A stretch of DNA of 22,157 bases from Terriglobia bacterium (lineage in GTDB: Bacteria > Acidobacteriota > Terriglobia > UBA7540): contig JASHTO010000499.1 of NCBI GenBank assembly GCA_030040515.1, positions 1 to 22,157 of the forward strand, given 5' to 3'. The first letter of the stretch is position 1. Every line of letters begins with the position of its first letter. Below are positions 15,585-22,157 of this stretch, in pieces. Below the pieces are notes generated by a model. It was given only the letters and a program-made list of their open reading frames with translations, did not search any database and was not told the DNA's origin. The position numbers were made by a program, and so were the translations under genes.

Positions 15585-17494
15585 TAGTCCTTCATCTCCA
15601 AAATCTGCCGCGCGGCCTCTGCGGAAGTAGGCATACGCTTTGCGGGCATCGAGCTGGGACTAAAGGCGCGGCGGTCCTTGGGAAGGCTGCTCGCGATTTC
15701 GCGCATCTGGCGGTCAAGCTCCGCGGCTGAGCCGCCGAAAATCTTTCGCAGGTGCTTTTGCTTTTCGATCTGAAGCGAAAGCAGTTCTTCGTCTTTGGTT
15801 CCGACGATGGCGCGGCGCTCCGCAACAATGGAGTCCGCGCCCGGAGGCGACACAATCAAATGCAGCGGATCGCGCCGGTAGCACATCACGGGGACTTTGG
15901 TTTCACCCAAACGCGTGCGCCATTCGATCAGTTGCGGTGACGAATAGCGCGCACCATCCTTCAATTCGATAATCCCGCCCTCGCGGATCGCGCGCTCGTC
16001 GCGCTCCGCGAACGCCAGGTCAAGAACGACCTGAGTCGGCTTGCGCCGGGCAATTTCTTCGGCGGGCGGCTGAAACTGCCGGAAAGCTGCAAGCCGCGTG
16101 AGGCCGTGGCAACCCTCGGCTTCGGTTTCGGCCAGATTGATTTCCTCGACCCACCGGGCAATCATGCGCTCGGCTTCCTGAATGAACATCAGTTGCGGGC
16201 CGATAGTTCCATACCGGCAGTGAATGTTCAGGTGCCGGTCAACCGCGTCATCAATCTCGCGATGCTTGTGGCCCTTGAGCGGCGGCTTCCACGATGCGCC
16301 GAATTCGCGCGCGCGGTCCGCGTACATTCTGTGCAGGCGCTCAACCCGATTTGCGCGCGGATTCTTTTCCTCCGAACCTCGCGGAATGACTCCAAGATCA
16401 CCCAGCGGCCCGGCGAGCTTCTTTATCAAATCCCCGTCGCTGCCCACCACGATGTGCCCGCGCACCAGGGCGCGGAATCGGCCGGCGCGGTCGGAAACAA
16501 CACGTTTGGGAAGAAAATGCTGGCGAATAGTGCGCTCCGCCAGCGCGAACACTGCGTCCTCAAGCGAGAGTTGCCATGTCACCAGGTGGTCAAGAACGCA
16601 GCTCGTTCTTTCGTCGATGATGCTGAGGATGTGAACAATCGGGCGCCCGGCGCCGTAGTTAAAAATGCGGCGGTGGTCACGCTCGTCGCAAAATGCGCCA
16701 TCGACTTCCCACTCATCGACACACCAGCTATCGCCCGAAAACTCATCCTCGCGTGTGCAATCGAGATAACCCGAAGCGGCCTTCACCGCCTCTTTACCTT
16801 CACGCTCCGCTCCGAACTTAGGTCTCAGCTCTTTGCGGATATATCGCTTGGTCGTGCTTTCGCTAGGATCGCCGTAGGCGACGCCCACGCCAGCACCATG
16901 TTGCTTCGCTGCGAGATACCGTTTTAAACTACTGTGGCATTGCGGCGGTGTCAGCCTTTTTAGAACGTAGCAATCGTAAATGTGCGCCCGCATGTCCTTG
17001 TCGAGAATCGAGCCCGTGCCGTCCTCCGGGCCGGGCTTATCTCTGAGCAAATCCAAGAGGTTTTCCCTCTGCTCCCACTTCTCCTTCCAACGGTAGATCG
17101 TGCGGGCGGAAATTCCCTCGCGCTTGGCGATGGCTTTAGCGTATGCCCGCTTCGATGGGTACTGTTCGGATTTCCAGTTACAATTAATGAAGAGCTGGAC
17201 GATCCGAAAGCGCTTCATCATGATGTCGCGCTGCATGGGTGAAATAGGCAGCGCGTCGGCTTGCTCGTCAACTTTAGAGCGTTGCAAAAGGCTGAATTGC
17301 AGGCACGATGCCGCAAGCTCCAAATCACGCGCCTTCTCTGGCGAGAATGCGGACTTGTGAATCATAGTCCCCCGATGGCCGTCCACAGCGCGGCGGTCGC
17401 GCCAAGCCACTTCTCCGCCCCTCACGCGACGATACGCTTCGCGTGGGGTGATGTGCTCGGATTTGGCGTAATCCTCAATTCGGAACCAGTCCAC
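15584..17494 (-). CDS. MuA-type DDE transposase
   Basis: A 636-aa DDE recombinase that would cut and join prophage ends in replicative transposition. The N-terminus (1-60) looks like the MuA winged-helix region (DWFRIEDYAKSEHITPREAY). A second DNA-binding helix-turn-helix is at 128-140 (ISARTIYRWKEKW). The catalytic core has D260 (SWCVDEWEVDG), D335 (VVSDRAGRF) and E385 (ANRVERLHRMYAD). From memory Mu uses D269, D336 and E392 in a 663-aa protein, so positions and spacing agree. A C-terminal beta region (GARYSSPQLIEW) and a basic tail follow, where MuA contacts MuB. GTG 17494 has AGAGG 6 nt upstream and starts 3 nt after the regulator stop. All catalytic residues are intact. Confidence 0.93.
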   Translation of the reverse strand: MDWFRIEDYAKSEHITPREAYRRVRGGEVAWRDRRAVDGHRGTMIHKSAFSPEKARDLELAASCLQFSLLQRSKVDEQADALPISPMQRDIMMKRFRIVQLFINCNWKSEQYPSKRAYAKAIAKREGISARTIYRWKEKWEQRENLLDLLRDKPGPEDGTGSILDKDMRAHIYDCYVLKRLTPPQCHSSLKRYLAAKQHGAGVGVAYGDPSESTTKRYIRKELRPKFGAEREGKEAVKAASGYLDCTREDEFSGDSWCVDEWEVDGAFCDERDHRRIFNYGAGRPIVHILSIIDERTSCVLDHLVTWQLSLEDAVFALAERTIRQHFLPKRVVSDRAGRFRALVRGHIVVGSDGDLIKKLAGPLGDLGVIPRGSEEKNPRANRVERLHRMYADRAREFGASWKPPLKGHKHREIDDAVDRHLNIHCRYGTIGPQLMFIQEAERMIARWVEEINLAETEAEGCHGLTRLAAFRQFQPPAEEIARRKPTQVVLDLAFAERDERAIREGGIIELKDGARYSSPQLIEWRTRLGETKVPVMCYRRDPLHLIVSPPGADSIVAERRAIVGTKDEELLSLQIEKQKHLRKIFGGSAAELDRQMREIASSLPKDRRAFSPSSMPAKRMPTSAEAARQILEMKD

Positions 17495-17497
17495 CGT

Positions 17498-17830
17498 CTA
17501 CCTCTTCCCAGCCATTTGATCCAGGCCGATTTTGCCGACCGCGAGAGCACGGCGGCAGTCATCGCAGAGGGCAAAGGCCTCAAGCTCGTGGGAGGCCGTG
17601 ATTCTAGCGAGTGGAAGTATCCAATCCGCAGGGAACAATTTTTTGGTACCCTTGCTGTTGGGTTCGAAGGGTGAGAACCGCCTCGCACGGGTAAACTCGT
17701 GGAGCATTGATTCGGTTATGTTGCTGGCAACCGCCGCCGAAAGTTCTGCTGCTACGGTTGCCCAGCCTTTCTTGCTCCGCCTGATAGCCCTGCTTATCAG
17801 GAGCCTTGTAATTTCTTCCACGGGGTTCAT
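17498..17830 (-). CDS. small prophage regulator, first gene of the transposase operon
   Basis: A 110-aa protein with a probable DNA-binding N-terminal half: KGWATVAAELSAAVASNITESMLHEFT reads as helix-turn-helix, followed by LFPADWILPLARIT. This resembles small regulators found just before the transposase in many Mu-like phages, in the place of Mu Ner. ATG 17830 has AGGGAGGA with 7-nt spacing, one of the best ribosome sites in the window. It lies directly downstream of the paired operators and 3 nt before the transposase start, so it should be made first. Two cysteines (CDDC) near residue 90 could be incidental. Family name uncertain. Confidence 0.65.
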   Translation of the reverse strand: MNPVEEITRLLISRAIRRSKKGWATVAAELSAAVASNITESMLHEFTRARRFSPFEPNSKGTKKLFPADWILPLARITASHELEAFALCDDCRRALAVGKIGLDQMAGKR

Positions 17831-17879
17831 TGTGGTTCCTCCCTTTTTAGGTAGAAGTTAGGGAATCAAAAAGCTGTCT

Positions 17880-17908
17880 AACGTAAGTACACTTACAGTG
17901 TAAGTCAA
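17880..17908 (-). promoter_or_regulatory. candidate promoter of the leftward transposase operon
   Basis: On the minus strand TTGACT (17903-17908), a 17-bp spacer and TACGTT (17880-17885) are placed to transcribe the operon starting at 17830. The -35 is good, the -10 weak. Both boxes overlap the paired operators, so a bound repressor would block it. Confidence 0.45.
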
Positions 17909-17913
17909 CTTAC
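17883..17913. promoter_or_regulatory. two tandem palindromic operators of the lysogeny switch
   Basis: Two perfect dyads lie side by side: GTAAGT-AC-ACTTAC (17883-17896) and GTAAGT-CA-ACTTAC (17900-17913), 17 bp centre to centre. They sit in the 114-bp divergent gap between the small regulator (17830, minus) and the XRE gene (17945, plus). Repeated identical half-sites with differing 2-bp centres are typical of dimeric helix-turn-helix repressor sites. The dyads are seen; the binding protein is inferred. Confidence 0.8.
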
Positions 17914-17944
17914 GCTGGAGTGCAAGAGTTTTTTTGGAGGCCCA

Positions 17945-18445
17945 ATGGGGAAAGGCTCAGAGAGCGGCCGTCTGGTCAAGCGCGCGCGTGGGCGCAGGAG
18001 TAAAACAGCCTTCGCGCGGGACCTAGGGGTTAGTCGTCCACTCATCAATCAGTACGAAGACGGTTCGGTCAAACCTTCGATCAAGGTGTGGCTAAAGATG
18101 GCTGACCTCGCAGGATATCCCATTAACCGAGACATCTGGGAGTATATCGGCTTTGATCGGGAAAGGATCACCCGGATGTTTCAAGAGCTGCGTGATAAGA
18201 ACGACTCTACCCCACAGCATTTGCAAGCGCTCAAATTCAAAAAGACCCTCAACGAGCTAAGCAAGGCCGAGCCCGTTACGGAAGGTCTGCTTAACGACCC
18301 TCAGCCCCCGGAGGCGTACAGCAAGACCGTCGAGGAATTTTGGGAGAGAAATAAAACATCCTCTCGTGAAGGACAGGCGGCTGTGGAAGTCAAGCCCAAA
18401 TCTCCCAAAAAGAAAGGGAAGCCCAGGAAGAAGGGAAAGAAGTGA
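17945..18445 (+). CDS. XRE-family helix-turn-helix regulator, probable prophage repressor or Cro-like switch
   Basis: A 166-aa protein with an N-terminal XRE/Cro-type DNA-binding domain (residues ~8-57: RLVKRARGRRSKTAFARDLG, VSRPLINQYEDGSVKPS). The C-terminal part is helical and ends in a strongly lysine-rich tail (KPKSPKKKGKPRKKGKK), unusual for phage repressors and possibly a non-specific DNA contact. No LexA-like peptidase domain is present. ATG 17945 has GGAGG only 4 nt upstream. It is transcribed away from the transposase operon across the paired operators, the position of a lysis-lysogeny regulator, and it overlaps the next gene by 4 nt (GTGA). Being first in the operon that leads to the capsid gene is odd for a pure repressor. 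Confidence 0.8.
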   Translation: MGKGSESGRLVKRARGRRSKTAFARDLGVSRPLINQYEDGSVKPSIKVWLKMADLAGYPINRDIWEYIGFDRERITRMFQELRDKNDSTPQHLQALKFKKTLNELSKAEPVTEGLLNDPQPPEAYSKTVEEFWERNKTSSREGQAAVEVKPKSPKKKGKPRKKGKK

Positions 18446-18684
18446 GGGCAACAATACTAGCCTCCGATGATTTGCGCCTGCTAACGACAGCGGAGGTTGG
18501 GGGGATATTGAGGGTTTCGGCGGTAACGGTCAAAGATTGGCGGCTAAGGCCGGAACGGTATCCTGGCCCGCGACCGCCCTACGTAAAGATTGGTAAGGTG
18601 GTTAGATACCGCAAGGCCGCTTTGGCCGCGTGGCTGGCGCGATGCGAAAAGCGCAGAGGAGGACATCGTGGAACGAGGGCGTGA
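18442..18684 (+). CDS. MerR/excisionase-like helix-turn-helix protein
   Basis: An 80-aa protein of the small HTH_17/excisionase type: LLTTAEVGGILRVSAVTVKDWR (helix-turn-helix), then a wing GPRPPYVKIGKVVRYRKAALAAWL. Such proteins bind DNA and act as recombination directionality factors or small transcription factors. Start GTG 18442 overlaps the XRE stop by 4 nt (GTGA), with AAGGGA upstream. With a DDE transposase rather than an integrase nearby, a transcriptional role is more likely than excision. Confidence 0.8.
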   Translation: MRATILASDDLRLLTTAEVGGILRVSAVTVKDWRLRPERYPGPRPPYVKIGKVVRYRKAALAAWLARCEKRRGGHRGTRA

Positions 18685-18895
18685 CGTTTTTGCAAAGGCA
18701 GTTTCCGACAAGTGCGAGGAGCTTCTTAGCCGCTCACCAGGCATGACGGCGCTGGATGCTTTCCGCCTCGCGACCACTGAAGTGGTGAAGGCTCGCCCGG
18801 ACCTCTTGGCGGCTTATCGCGGTGAGGATGTATTTCTCTTGGCCGGGCCTACCAGGGGCGGCCAAATGCAGGCGCAGCGTTTGGAGTGGAAATAA
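18668..18895 (+). CDS. small hypothetical prophage protein
   Basis: A 75-aa protein with no family I recognise. GTG 18668 is chosen because AGAGGAGG lies 5 nt upstream; the frame is open further back, but only over the preceding gene. It is helical (DVFAKAVSDKCEELLSR, MTALDAFRLATTEVVKARPDLLAAY) and ends GPTRGGQMQAQRLEWK. It overlaps the preceding gene by 17 nt and the next by 1 nt (TAATG), so it belongs to a tightly coupled rightward operon. Confidence 0.6.
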   Translation: MERGRDVFAKAVSDKCEELLSRSPGMTALDAFRLATTEVVKARPDLLAAYRGEDVFLLAGPTRGGQMQAQRLEWK

Positions 18896-19740
18896 TGAAG
18901 ACGCGCAAATCTCGCGGCCCGATTTGGAGTCCGCGCAGCCAAAAATCGATGCTCGCCGAACGCGATCTGCAAATCGCACTCGATAAGTGCCGGATTCACA
19001 TTGCCTACCAGGAGCGCCGGATCGCGGAGTTGAAAAAGACTTCCGCTGGCCAGACGAACACGGTCATGCACGGCGCAAGCGCGGCAATTCAGCAAGCCTT
19101 GAGCCGGACACTAACAGAGATCGCCGAACGTGAGCGCGAGCTTCAGGAATTCAAGCGCAAGGGAAAATCTCTCGTTGAGCAAATCGCCGCGCTGACCCTC
19201 ACGCCGAAGCAGGCGGCGGAACGCCGCAGGCTGCAATCCACCCTGGCAGCCCTGGTTGTGGAACGCGACTGCGAAGACGAAGCCATCGACAAGGCGATTG
19301 GGAAGCTCATAAACCTTTTGGAATGCCGCGCGAGGACGACCGCGCAGATAGTGGATGTCGCCGCGAAGTTGGAATTCGCGCCGGACGTTGACCTGGACGG
19401 CTCGCGATATACCGCGCTGACGAATGTGCTTTTCCAGGATACGCTTGCCCCATGCCGCGAATGGCTCAACTGGTTTCTTGGCCAGGAGAAGGAGAAGCAG
19501 GAACACGTTATCGGCGAGACGTGGGTAGTAATTCCCGAGACGCTGCCCAGCAGCGGCGTGTTCCGCCCGCGCGAGCGCGTGATGCTGACAAAGAGGCAAG
19601 CTGCAAGTCTGCCTTCGGCTGAGACGCAAGCGCACCCCATGAGCCCGGCGGAAGCGGAGGCAAGTGTAATGCCGCCGAAACCTCAGCAGGCGGACGAGTT
19701 TCCTGTACAGGGTTTTCCAGTAAGAGAATTAATAAGTTAG
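18895..19740 (+). CDS. unrecognised coiled-coil protein upstream of the capsid gene
   Basis: A 281-aa protein I cannot assign. ATG 18895 is preferred over in-frame GTG 18886 because GGAG lies 8 nt before it and it gives the TAATG stop-start junction. Residues ~15-150 are rich in charged heptad-like helices (KSMLAERDLQIALDKCRIHI, LTEIAERERELQEFKRKGK, KQAAERRRLQSTLAALVVER). A compact region follows (~155-210: YTALTNVLFQDTLAPCREWL), then a proline- and alanine-rich tail. In tailed phages the slot before the capsid gene usually holds scaffold or protease genes. The coiled coil would fit a scaffold, but no protease motif is seen. Scaffold is a guess. Confidence 0.6.
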   Translation: MKTRKSRGPIWSPRSQKSMLAERDLQIALDKCRIHIAYQERRIAELKKTSAGQTNTVMHGASAAIQQALSRTLTEIAERERELQEFKRKGKSLVEQIAALTLTPKQAAERRRLQSTLAALVVERDCEDEAIDKAIGKLINLLECRARTTAQIVDVAAKLEFAPDVDLDGSRYTALTNVLFQDTLAPCREWLNWFLGQEKEKQEHVIGETWVVIPETLPSSGVFRPRERVMLTKRQAASLPSAETQAHPMSPAEAEASVMPPKPQQADEFPVQGFPVRELIS

Positions 19741-19803
19741 GAAACACCTATGTTTGAAATGTTTTTATTTGGTCTCTTCGTCAGGGACGGTCTAGATGCT
19801 TCC

Positions 19804-19835
19804 GGGGGCGCATCGGTAGCGCGCCCCCACTTTTT
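19804..19835 (+). terminator. intrinsic terminator before the capsid gene
   Basis: GGGGGCGC (19804-19811) and GCGCCCCC (19821-19828) form a perfect 8-bp stem with a 9-nt loop, followed by AC and TTTTT (19831-19835). It lies 64 nt after the coiled-coil gene and 80 nt before the capsid start. It would separate regulatory genes from the capsid gene or attenuate read-through. Confidence 0.7.
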
Positions 19836-19915
19836 GGCCGCCTCTGAAATGCGCCGGGTATGGAATTGCACTCCCTGTGCAACCACCATGCTCCGCGCTT
19901 CGATGAAGGTTCCTC

Positions 19916-20860
19916 TTGAGCGAAATTTCCACGGCAAATCTCGATCAGTTCCTCACGAATTACAGCATCGTTTACCGCAACCAGGATTTCGTCGCCAGTC
20001 GGCTATTTCCTGATTTCTCCACGCCCCGACAGCACGGGCGCTATCCCATCTTCGGGTTTGAGCGCTTCAAGGCGTACAACACTGAACGCGCGCCCGGCAG
20101 CGAGGCAAACGAACTGCCCGCATGGCGGATGTTGAACGCCGAATACTACTGCGACGGGAAGGCGCAGAAGCAACTTATTTCCGACGAGCTGCGCTCGGAA
20201 TGGGCGCTGGGCGTGGGGCCGGAAGTGTTCACGACGGAAACCCTGGCGGACATCATCGACAAGCAGAGGGAAATCGTAGTCTTCAATTTGATTATGAATA
20301 GCGGCTCGATTCCCAGTTCAACTCTCTCCGGGACATCACAGTGGAGCGACTTTCAAAACTCCGACCCCGTAGGCGCTGTGACGGCGCAGCGCTCCACCAT
20401 CTTGCTTGGATGCACGAAGGAGCCCAACACGCTACTGGTGGGCTACCCGGTTTGGCTGCAATTGATCAATCATCCCATCGTCGTGGATCGGTTCAAAAGC
20501 ACAGCGATGCCTCTCGGCTATCCGAGCGATCAGCAGTTGGCCGGCCTGTTCAACGTGGATAATTTCGTCGTGGCGCGCAGCCTCTATGACACGACCGTGC
20601 AAGGCGCTGCTACCAGCCTGAACTATATCTGGGGTAAGAACGCGATTCTGGCTTACGTGCCGCCTTCGTCAGGCCAGATGATCGTCACACTCGGACAAAC
20701 TTTCCGCTGGTTATATGGCGTTCCCCAAAACGGCGGAATGCTGGTCAAGCGCTATCGCGTCGAAGAGCGCAGCGGCGACATGATCGAGTATCAGACCTAT
20801 TACAACTGTCAGTTGGTTGTGCCCGGCGCAGCCTACATTTTCAAGAACGCCGTGGCGTAG
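19916..20860 (+). CDS. phage major capsid protein (HK97-fold type)
   Basis: A 314-aa protein with the sequence pattern of HK97-fold major capsid proteins. The conserved blocks are TANLDQFLTNYSIVYRNQDFVASRLFP at the N-terminus, TTETLADIIDKQREIVVFNLIM, SQWSDFQNSDPVGAV, PNTLLVGYPVWLQLINHPIVVDRFK, LFNVDNFVVARSLYDTT and NYIWGKNAILAYVPP (W239-G-K-N242). The start is TTG 19916, with AAGGT 6 nt upstream; no in-frame ATG fits. No N-terminal delta domain for proteolytic maturation is evident. It is separated from the upstream gene by 175 nt holding a terminator. A ~200-nt gap with a long inverted repeat follows. Confidence 0.87.
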   Translation: MSEISTANLDQFLTNYSIVYRNQDFVASRLFPDFSTPRQHGRYPIFGFERFKAYNTERAPGSEANELPAWRMLNAEYYCDGKAQKQLISDELRSEWALGVGPEVFTTETLADIIDKQREIVVFNLIMNSGSIPSSTLSGTSQWSDFQNSDPVGAVTAQRSTILLGCTKEPNTLLVGYPVWLQLINHPIVVDRFKSTAMPLGYPSDQQLAGLFNVDNFVVARSLYDTTVQGAATSLNYIWGKNAILAYVPPSSGQMIVTLGQTFRWLYGVPQNGGMLVKRYRVEERSGDMIEYQTYYNCQLVVPGAAYIFKNAVA

Positions 20861-20866
20861 AGGCTT

Positions 20867-20950
20867 GCCGCGCCGAAGGTGTTCGTCTGGGGACGATTGA
20901 GAGCGTTTCCGGGCGTGGGGACCTCCCCCCGATTTGGCCTTCGGCGCGGC
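20867..20950. repeat. 13-bp perfect inverted repeat after the capsid gene
   Basis: GCCGCGCCGAAGG (20867-20879) pairs exactly with CCTTCGGCGCGGC (20938-20950) across a 58-nt loop that holds a nested GGGGACCTCCCC (20918-20929). It begins 6 nt after the capsid stop. No U-run follows, so it may be an mRNA-stabilising or structured element rather than a simple terminator. Confidence 0.6.
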
Positions 20951-21060
20951 TTGATAGATTTTGGATTCAAAGAGCTCGCCGCATCGGAGCATTTTTCGGG
21001 TTACTGCCATGGCCCGATCCTTTTTGGCTCCGGTGCGGCAGGATAGTTGAGGAAAAAACA

Positions 21061-22157
21061 GTGGGTGACACTGGATTCCTGGTTTCGGTGGGCGGTGATT
21101 CGAGCGACCTTCAGCGCCCTATCGCCGAGGTGCAAGCTGCCCTTGGCAACCTTTCAAAGTCAATGAAGCCGGCCGCTGAGGAAGCGGCCAGCGCTTCAAA
21201 ACCGCTCGACGACGCATTGCTTAATCAGCACCAAAGCGTTCATCTGCTCGCCGATGAATTGGGAGTTCACTTGCCGCGCGCCGTCGTGGGCGGCATCGCA
21301 GAGATGTTGCCCCACGTTGAGAGTTTTGGCGGCGCATTACTCGGCGCATTTGCCGTCAAAGAGGTTGCTGAATTTGCGGGGTACGTTAAGGCCGATTCAG
21401 AGGCCGTCGAGGGTCTAGCCAAGGCGGAGCGAGACCTCAAGGACGCAGCGAAAGCAAATCTCGACGCGCTTAAGAATGAGTCTATAGAACGCCTGGCAAT
21501 GGACTTGCAGCACGCCGCGATCCGCCAGGCCGACGACGAGCGTGAGTATCAGCGCATCCGGAGAATCGCGGAGAACGAAGCTGCCCTGCTTCCTGGCGTC
21601 TGGCACGTTTATGATTATTTGTTTAGGACTCACATTAAAGACCACTTGGACGAGATGAAGGCAACAGTTGACAGCGACAAAGCGCTCGTCGATCAGCTTA
21701 ACGGGTTCCTCGCCGATGCAAATAAGAAAACTGCGGAGGCCAACAGTCAAGCCGCCGATGAAGCTCGGGAAAAAGCCACCAAGGCAGCAGAGGCCATGCA
21801 GCAGGATCAGGAAAAGCTCGATGAGCGGATCAACGAGGAGGCGAAGAAGATTTGGGCGGAGCGGATGTCACACTACGAAGCTCTGCAGGTGGCGATCTAT
21901 AAGACGCGTCAGGCAGAGATGCAATTAGAAACGTCGGATGCCGCTGCCGGTTTGTTCAAGCCCGATCCTCGCGATGCCGAAATCCAAAAGCAGATGATCG
22001 ACAATCTCGAAAAAGAGATTCAGTTGACGATGAAAGTCGGTGCGATGGCGCTGCCCCTTACGCGCGGTACGCAGGAGCAGACGGACGCACAGGTTCACCT
22101 GAATGCAGTACGCCAGGCGAGTATCTTAATTTCCCAAGAAATGACGGACACCGCGAA
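21061..22157 (+). CDS. tape-measure-like tail protein, partial
   Basis: An open frame of 365 codons runs off the right edge. GTG 21061 is supported by GAGGAA (21049-21054) with 6-nt spacing. The N-terminus (GDTGFLVSVGGDSSDLQRPI, then AEVQAALGNLSKSM) and the hydrophobic segment at ~80-105 (LPRAVVGGIAEML, GALLGAFAVKEVAEFAG) resemble phage tail tape-measure proteins, which start with a beta strand and short coiled coils. From ~115 there are long alanine- and glutamate-rich coiled-coil stretches (e.g. KTAEANSQAADEAREKATKA). Such proteins set tail length and help DNA passage. No peptidase or lytic domain is seen in the visible part. An alternative is a generic phage coiled-coil structural protein. 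Confidence 0.6.
   Translation, partial: MGDTGFLVSVGGDSSDLQRPIAEVQAALGNLSKSMKPAAEEAASASKPLDDALLNQHQSVHLLADELGVHLPRAVVGGIAEMLPHVESFGGALLGAFAVKEVAEFAGYVKADSEAVEGLAKAERDLKDAAKANLDALKNESIERLAMDLQHAAIRQADDEREYQRIRRIAENEAALLPGVWHVYDYLFRTHIKDHLDEMKATVDSDKALVDQLNGFLADANKKTAEANSQAADEAREKATKAAEAMQQDQEKLDERINEEAKKIWAERMSHYEALQVAIYKTRQAEMQLETSDAAAGLFKPDPRDAEIQKQMIDNLEKEIQLTMKVGAMALPLTRGTQEQTDAQVHLNAVRQASILISQEMTDTA

Larger units (their letters stand above)
13716..22157. mobile_element. Mu-like transposable prophage, left part (right end outside window)
   Basis: A coherent block of phage genes follows the host gene: a leftward early operon (regulator, MuA-type transposase, MuB-type ATPase, small unknowns) and a rightward operon (XRE regulator to capsid and tape-measure-like protein), with paired operators between them. 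The opposed early and late orientation resembles that of BcepMu-type phages rather than Mu itself. The left end is placed at TG 13716 because Mu/Tn7/Tn552-class ends begin 5'-TG and the tandem repeats that follow look like transposase sites. This boundary is an inference and could be off by ~100 bp. The right end and any target duplication are not in the window. Confidence 0.65.

Noticed and set aside
14762..15730. 322-codon open frame antisense to the MuB-like gene
   Set aside because: The minus strand carries clear Walker motifs and coupled starts; the plus-strand product is arginine/cysteine-rich, typical of antisense reading.
16106..16927. 273-codon frame antisense to the transposase
   Set aside because: It lies entirely over the DDE catalytic core on the opposite strand and has no domain or ribosome site.
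19750..20013. 87-codon frame between the coiled-coil and capsid genes
   Set aside because: It runs through the terminator hairpin and into the capsid gene out of frame; only its first ~15 codons might be a leader, noted as a finding.

Overview
The window looks like chromosomal DNA from a GC-rich soil or environmental bacterium, most likely an acidobacterium. This is inferred from family content: a large Planctomycete-type cytochrome (DUF1549/DUF1553) protein beside its DUF1501 partner, a very long secreted Asp-box (VPS10/sortilin-like) propeller protein, a carboxypeptidase-regulatory-domain protein, and small cruciform intergenic repeats. No rRNA, tRNA or CRISPR array was seen.

Layout. (1) 1-3046, plus strand: an NRPS-type adenylation + carrier protein (A-PCP) whose ten specificity residues read DAWFLGNVVK, a leucine-type code, followed by a GNAT-like acyltransferase. 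(2) 3098-3695, minus: a compact VapBC toxin-antitoxin pair. (3) 3793-9643, minus: a three-gene run in transcription order DUF1549/DUF1553 cytochrome, DUF1501 protein, and an exported protein with regulatory-like beta domains. The large first gene is bracketed by two ~80-bp cruciform elements that share a 21-bp core in inverted orientation. (4) 9929-10141, minus: a BrnA-like antitoxin with no toxin gene. (5) 10196-13431, minus: the Asp-box propeller protein, interrupted by one apparent single-base deletion near 12806.

(6) From about 13716 to the right edge lies a Mu-like transposable prophage. A leftward operon encodes a small regulator, a MuA-type DDE transposase (D260, D335, E385), a MuB-type AAA+ ATPase and two small unknown proteins. 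A rightward operon encodes an XRE regulator, a helix-turn-helix protein, a 75-aa protein, a 281-aa unknown, an HK97-fold-type major capsid protein and a tape-measure-like protein that runs off the window. Between the two operons sit two tandem perfect operators, GTAAGT-N2-ACTTAC, over a candidate leftward promoter, so this looks like the lysogeny switch. Tandem 14-bp repeats beginning near a TGTTTGTGACC end suggest the left terminus and transposase-binding sites.

The most unusual point is the prophage gene order. Only about 2 kb separates the regulator from the capsid gene, and no terminase, portal or protease is recognisable before the capsid, while a tape-measure-like gene follows it directly. 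Either those genes lie beyond the window in unusual order, or the element is reduced or of an undescribed type.
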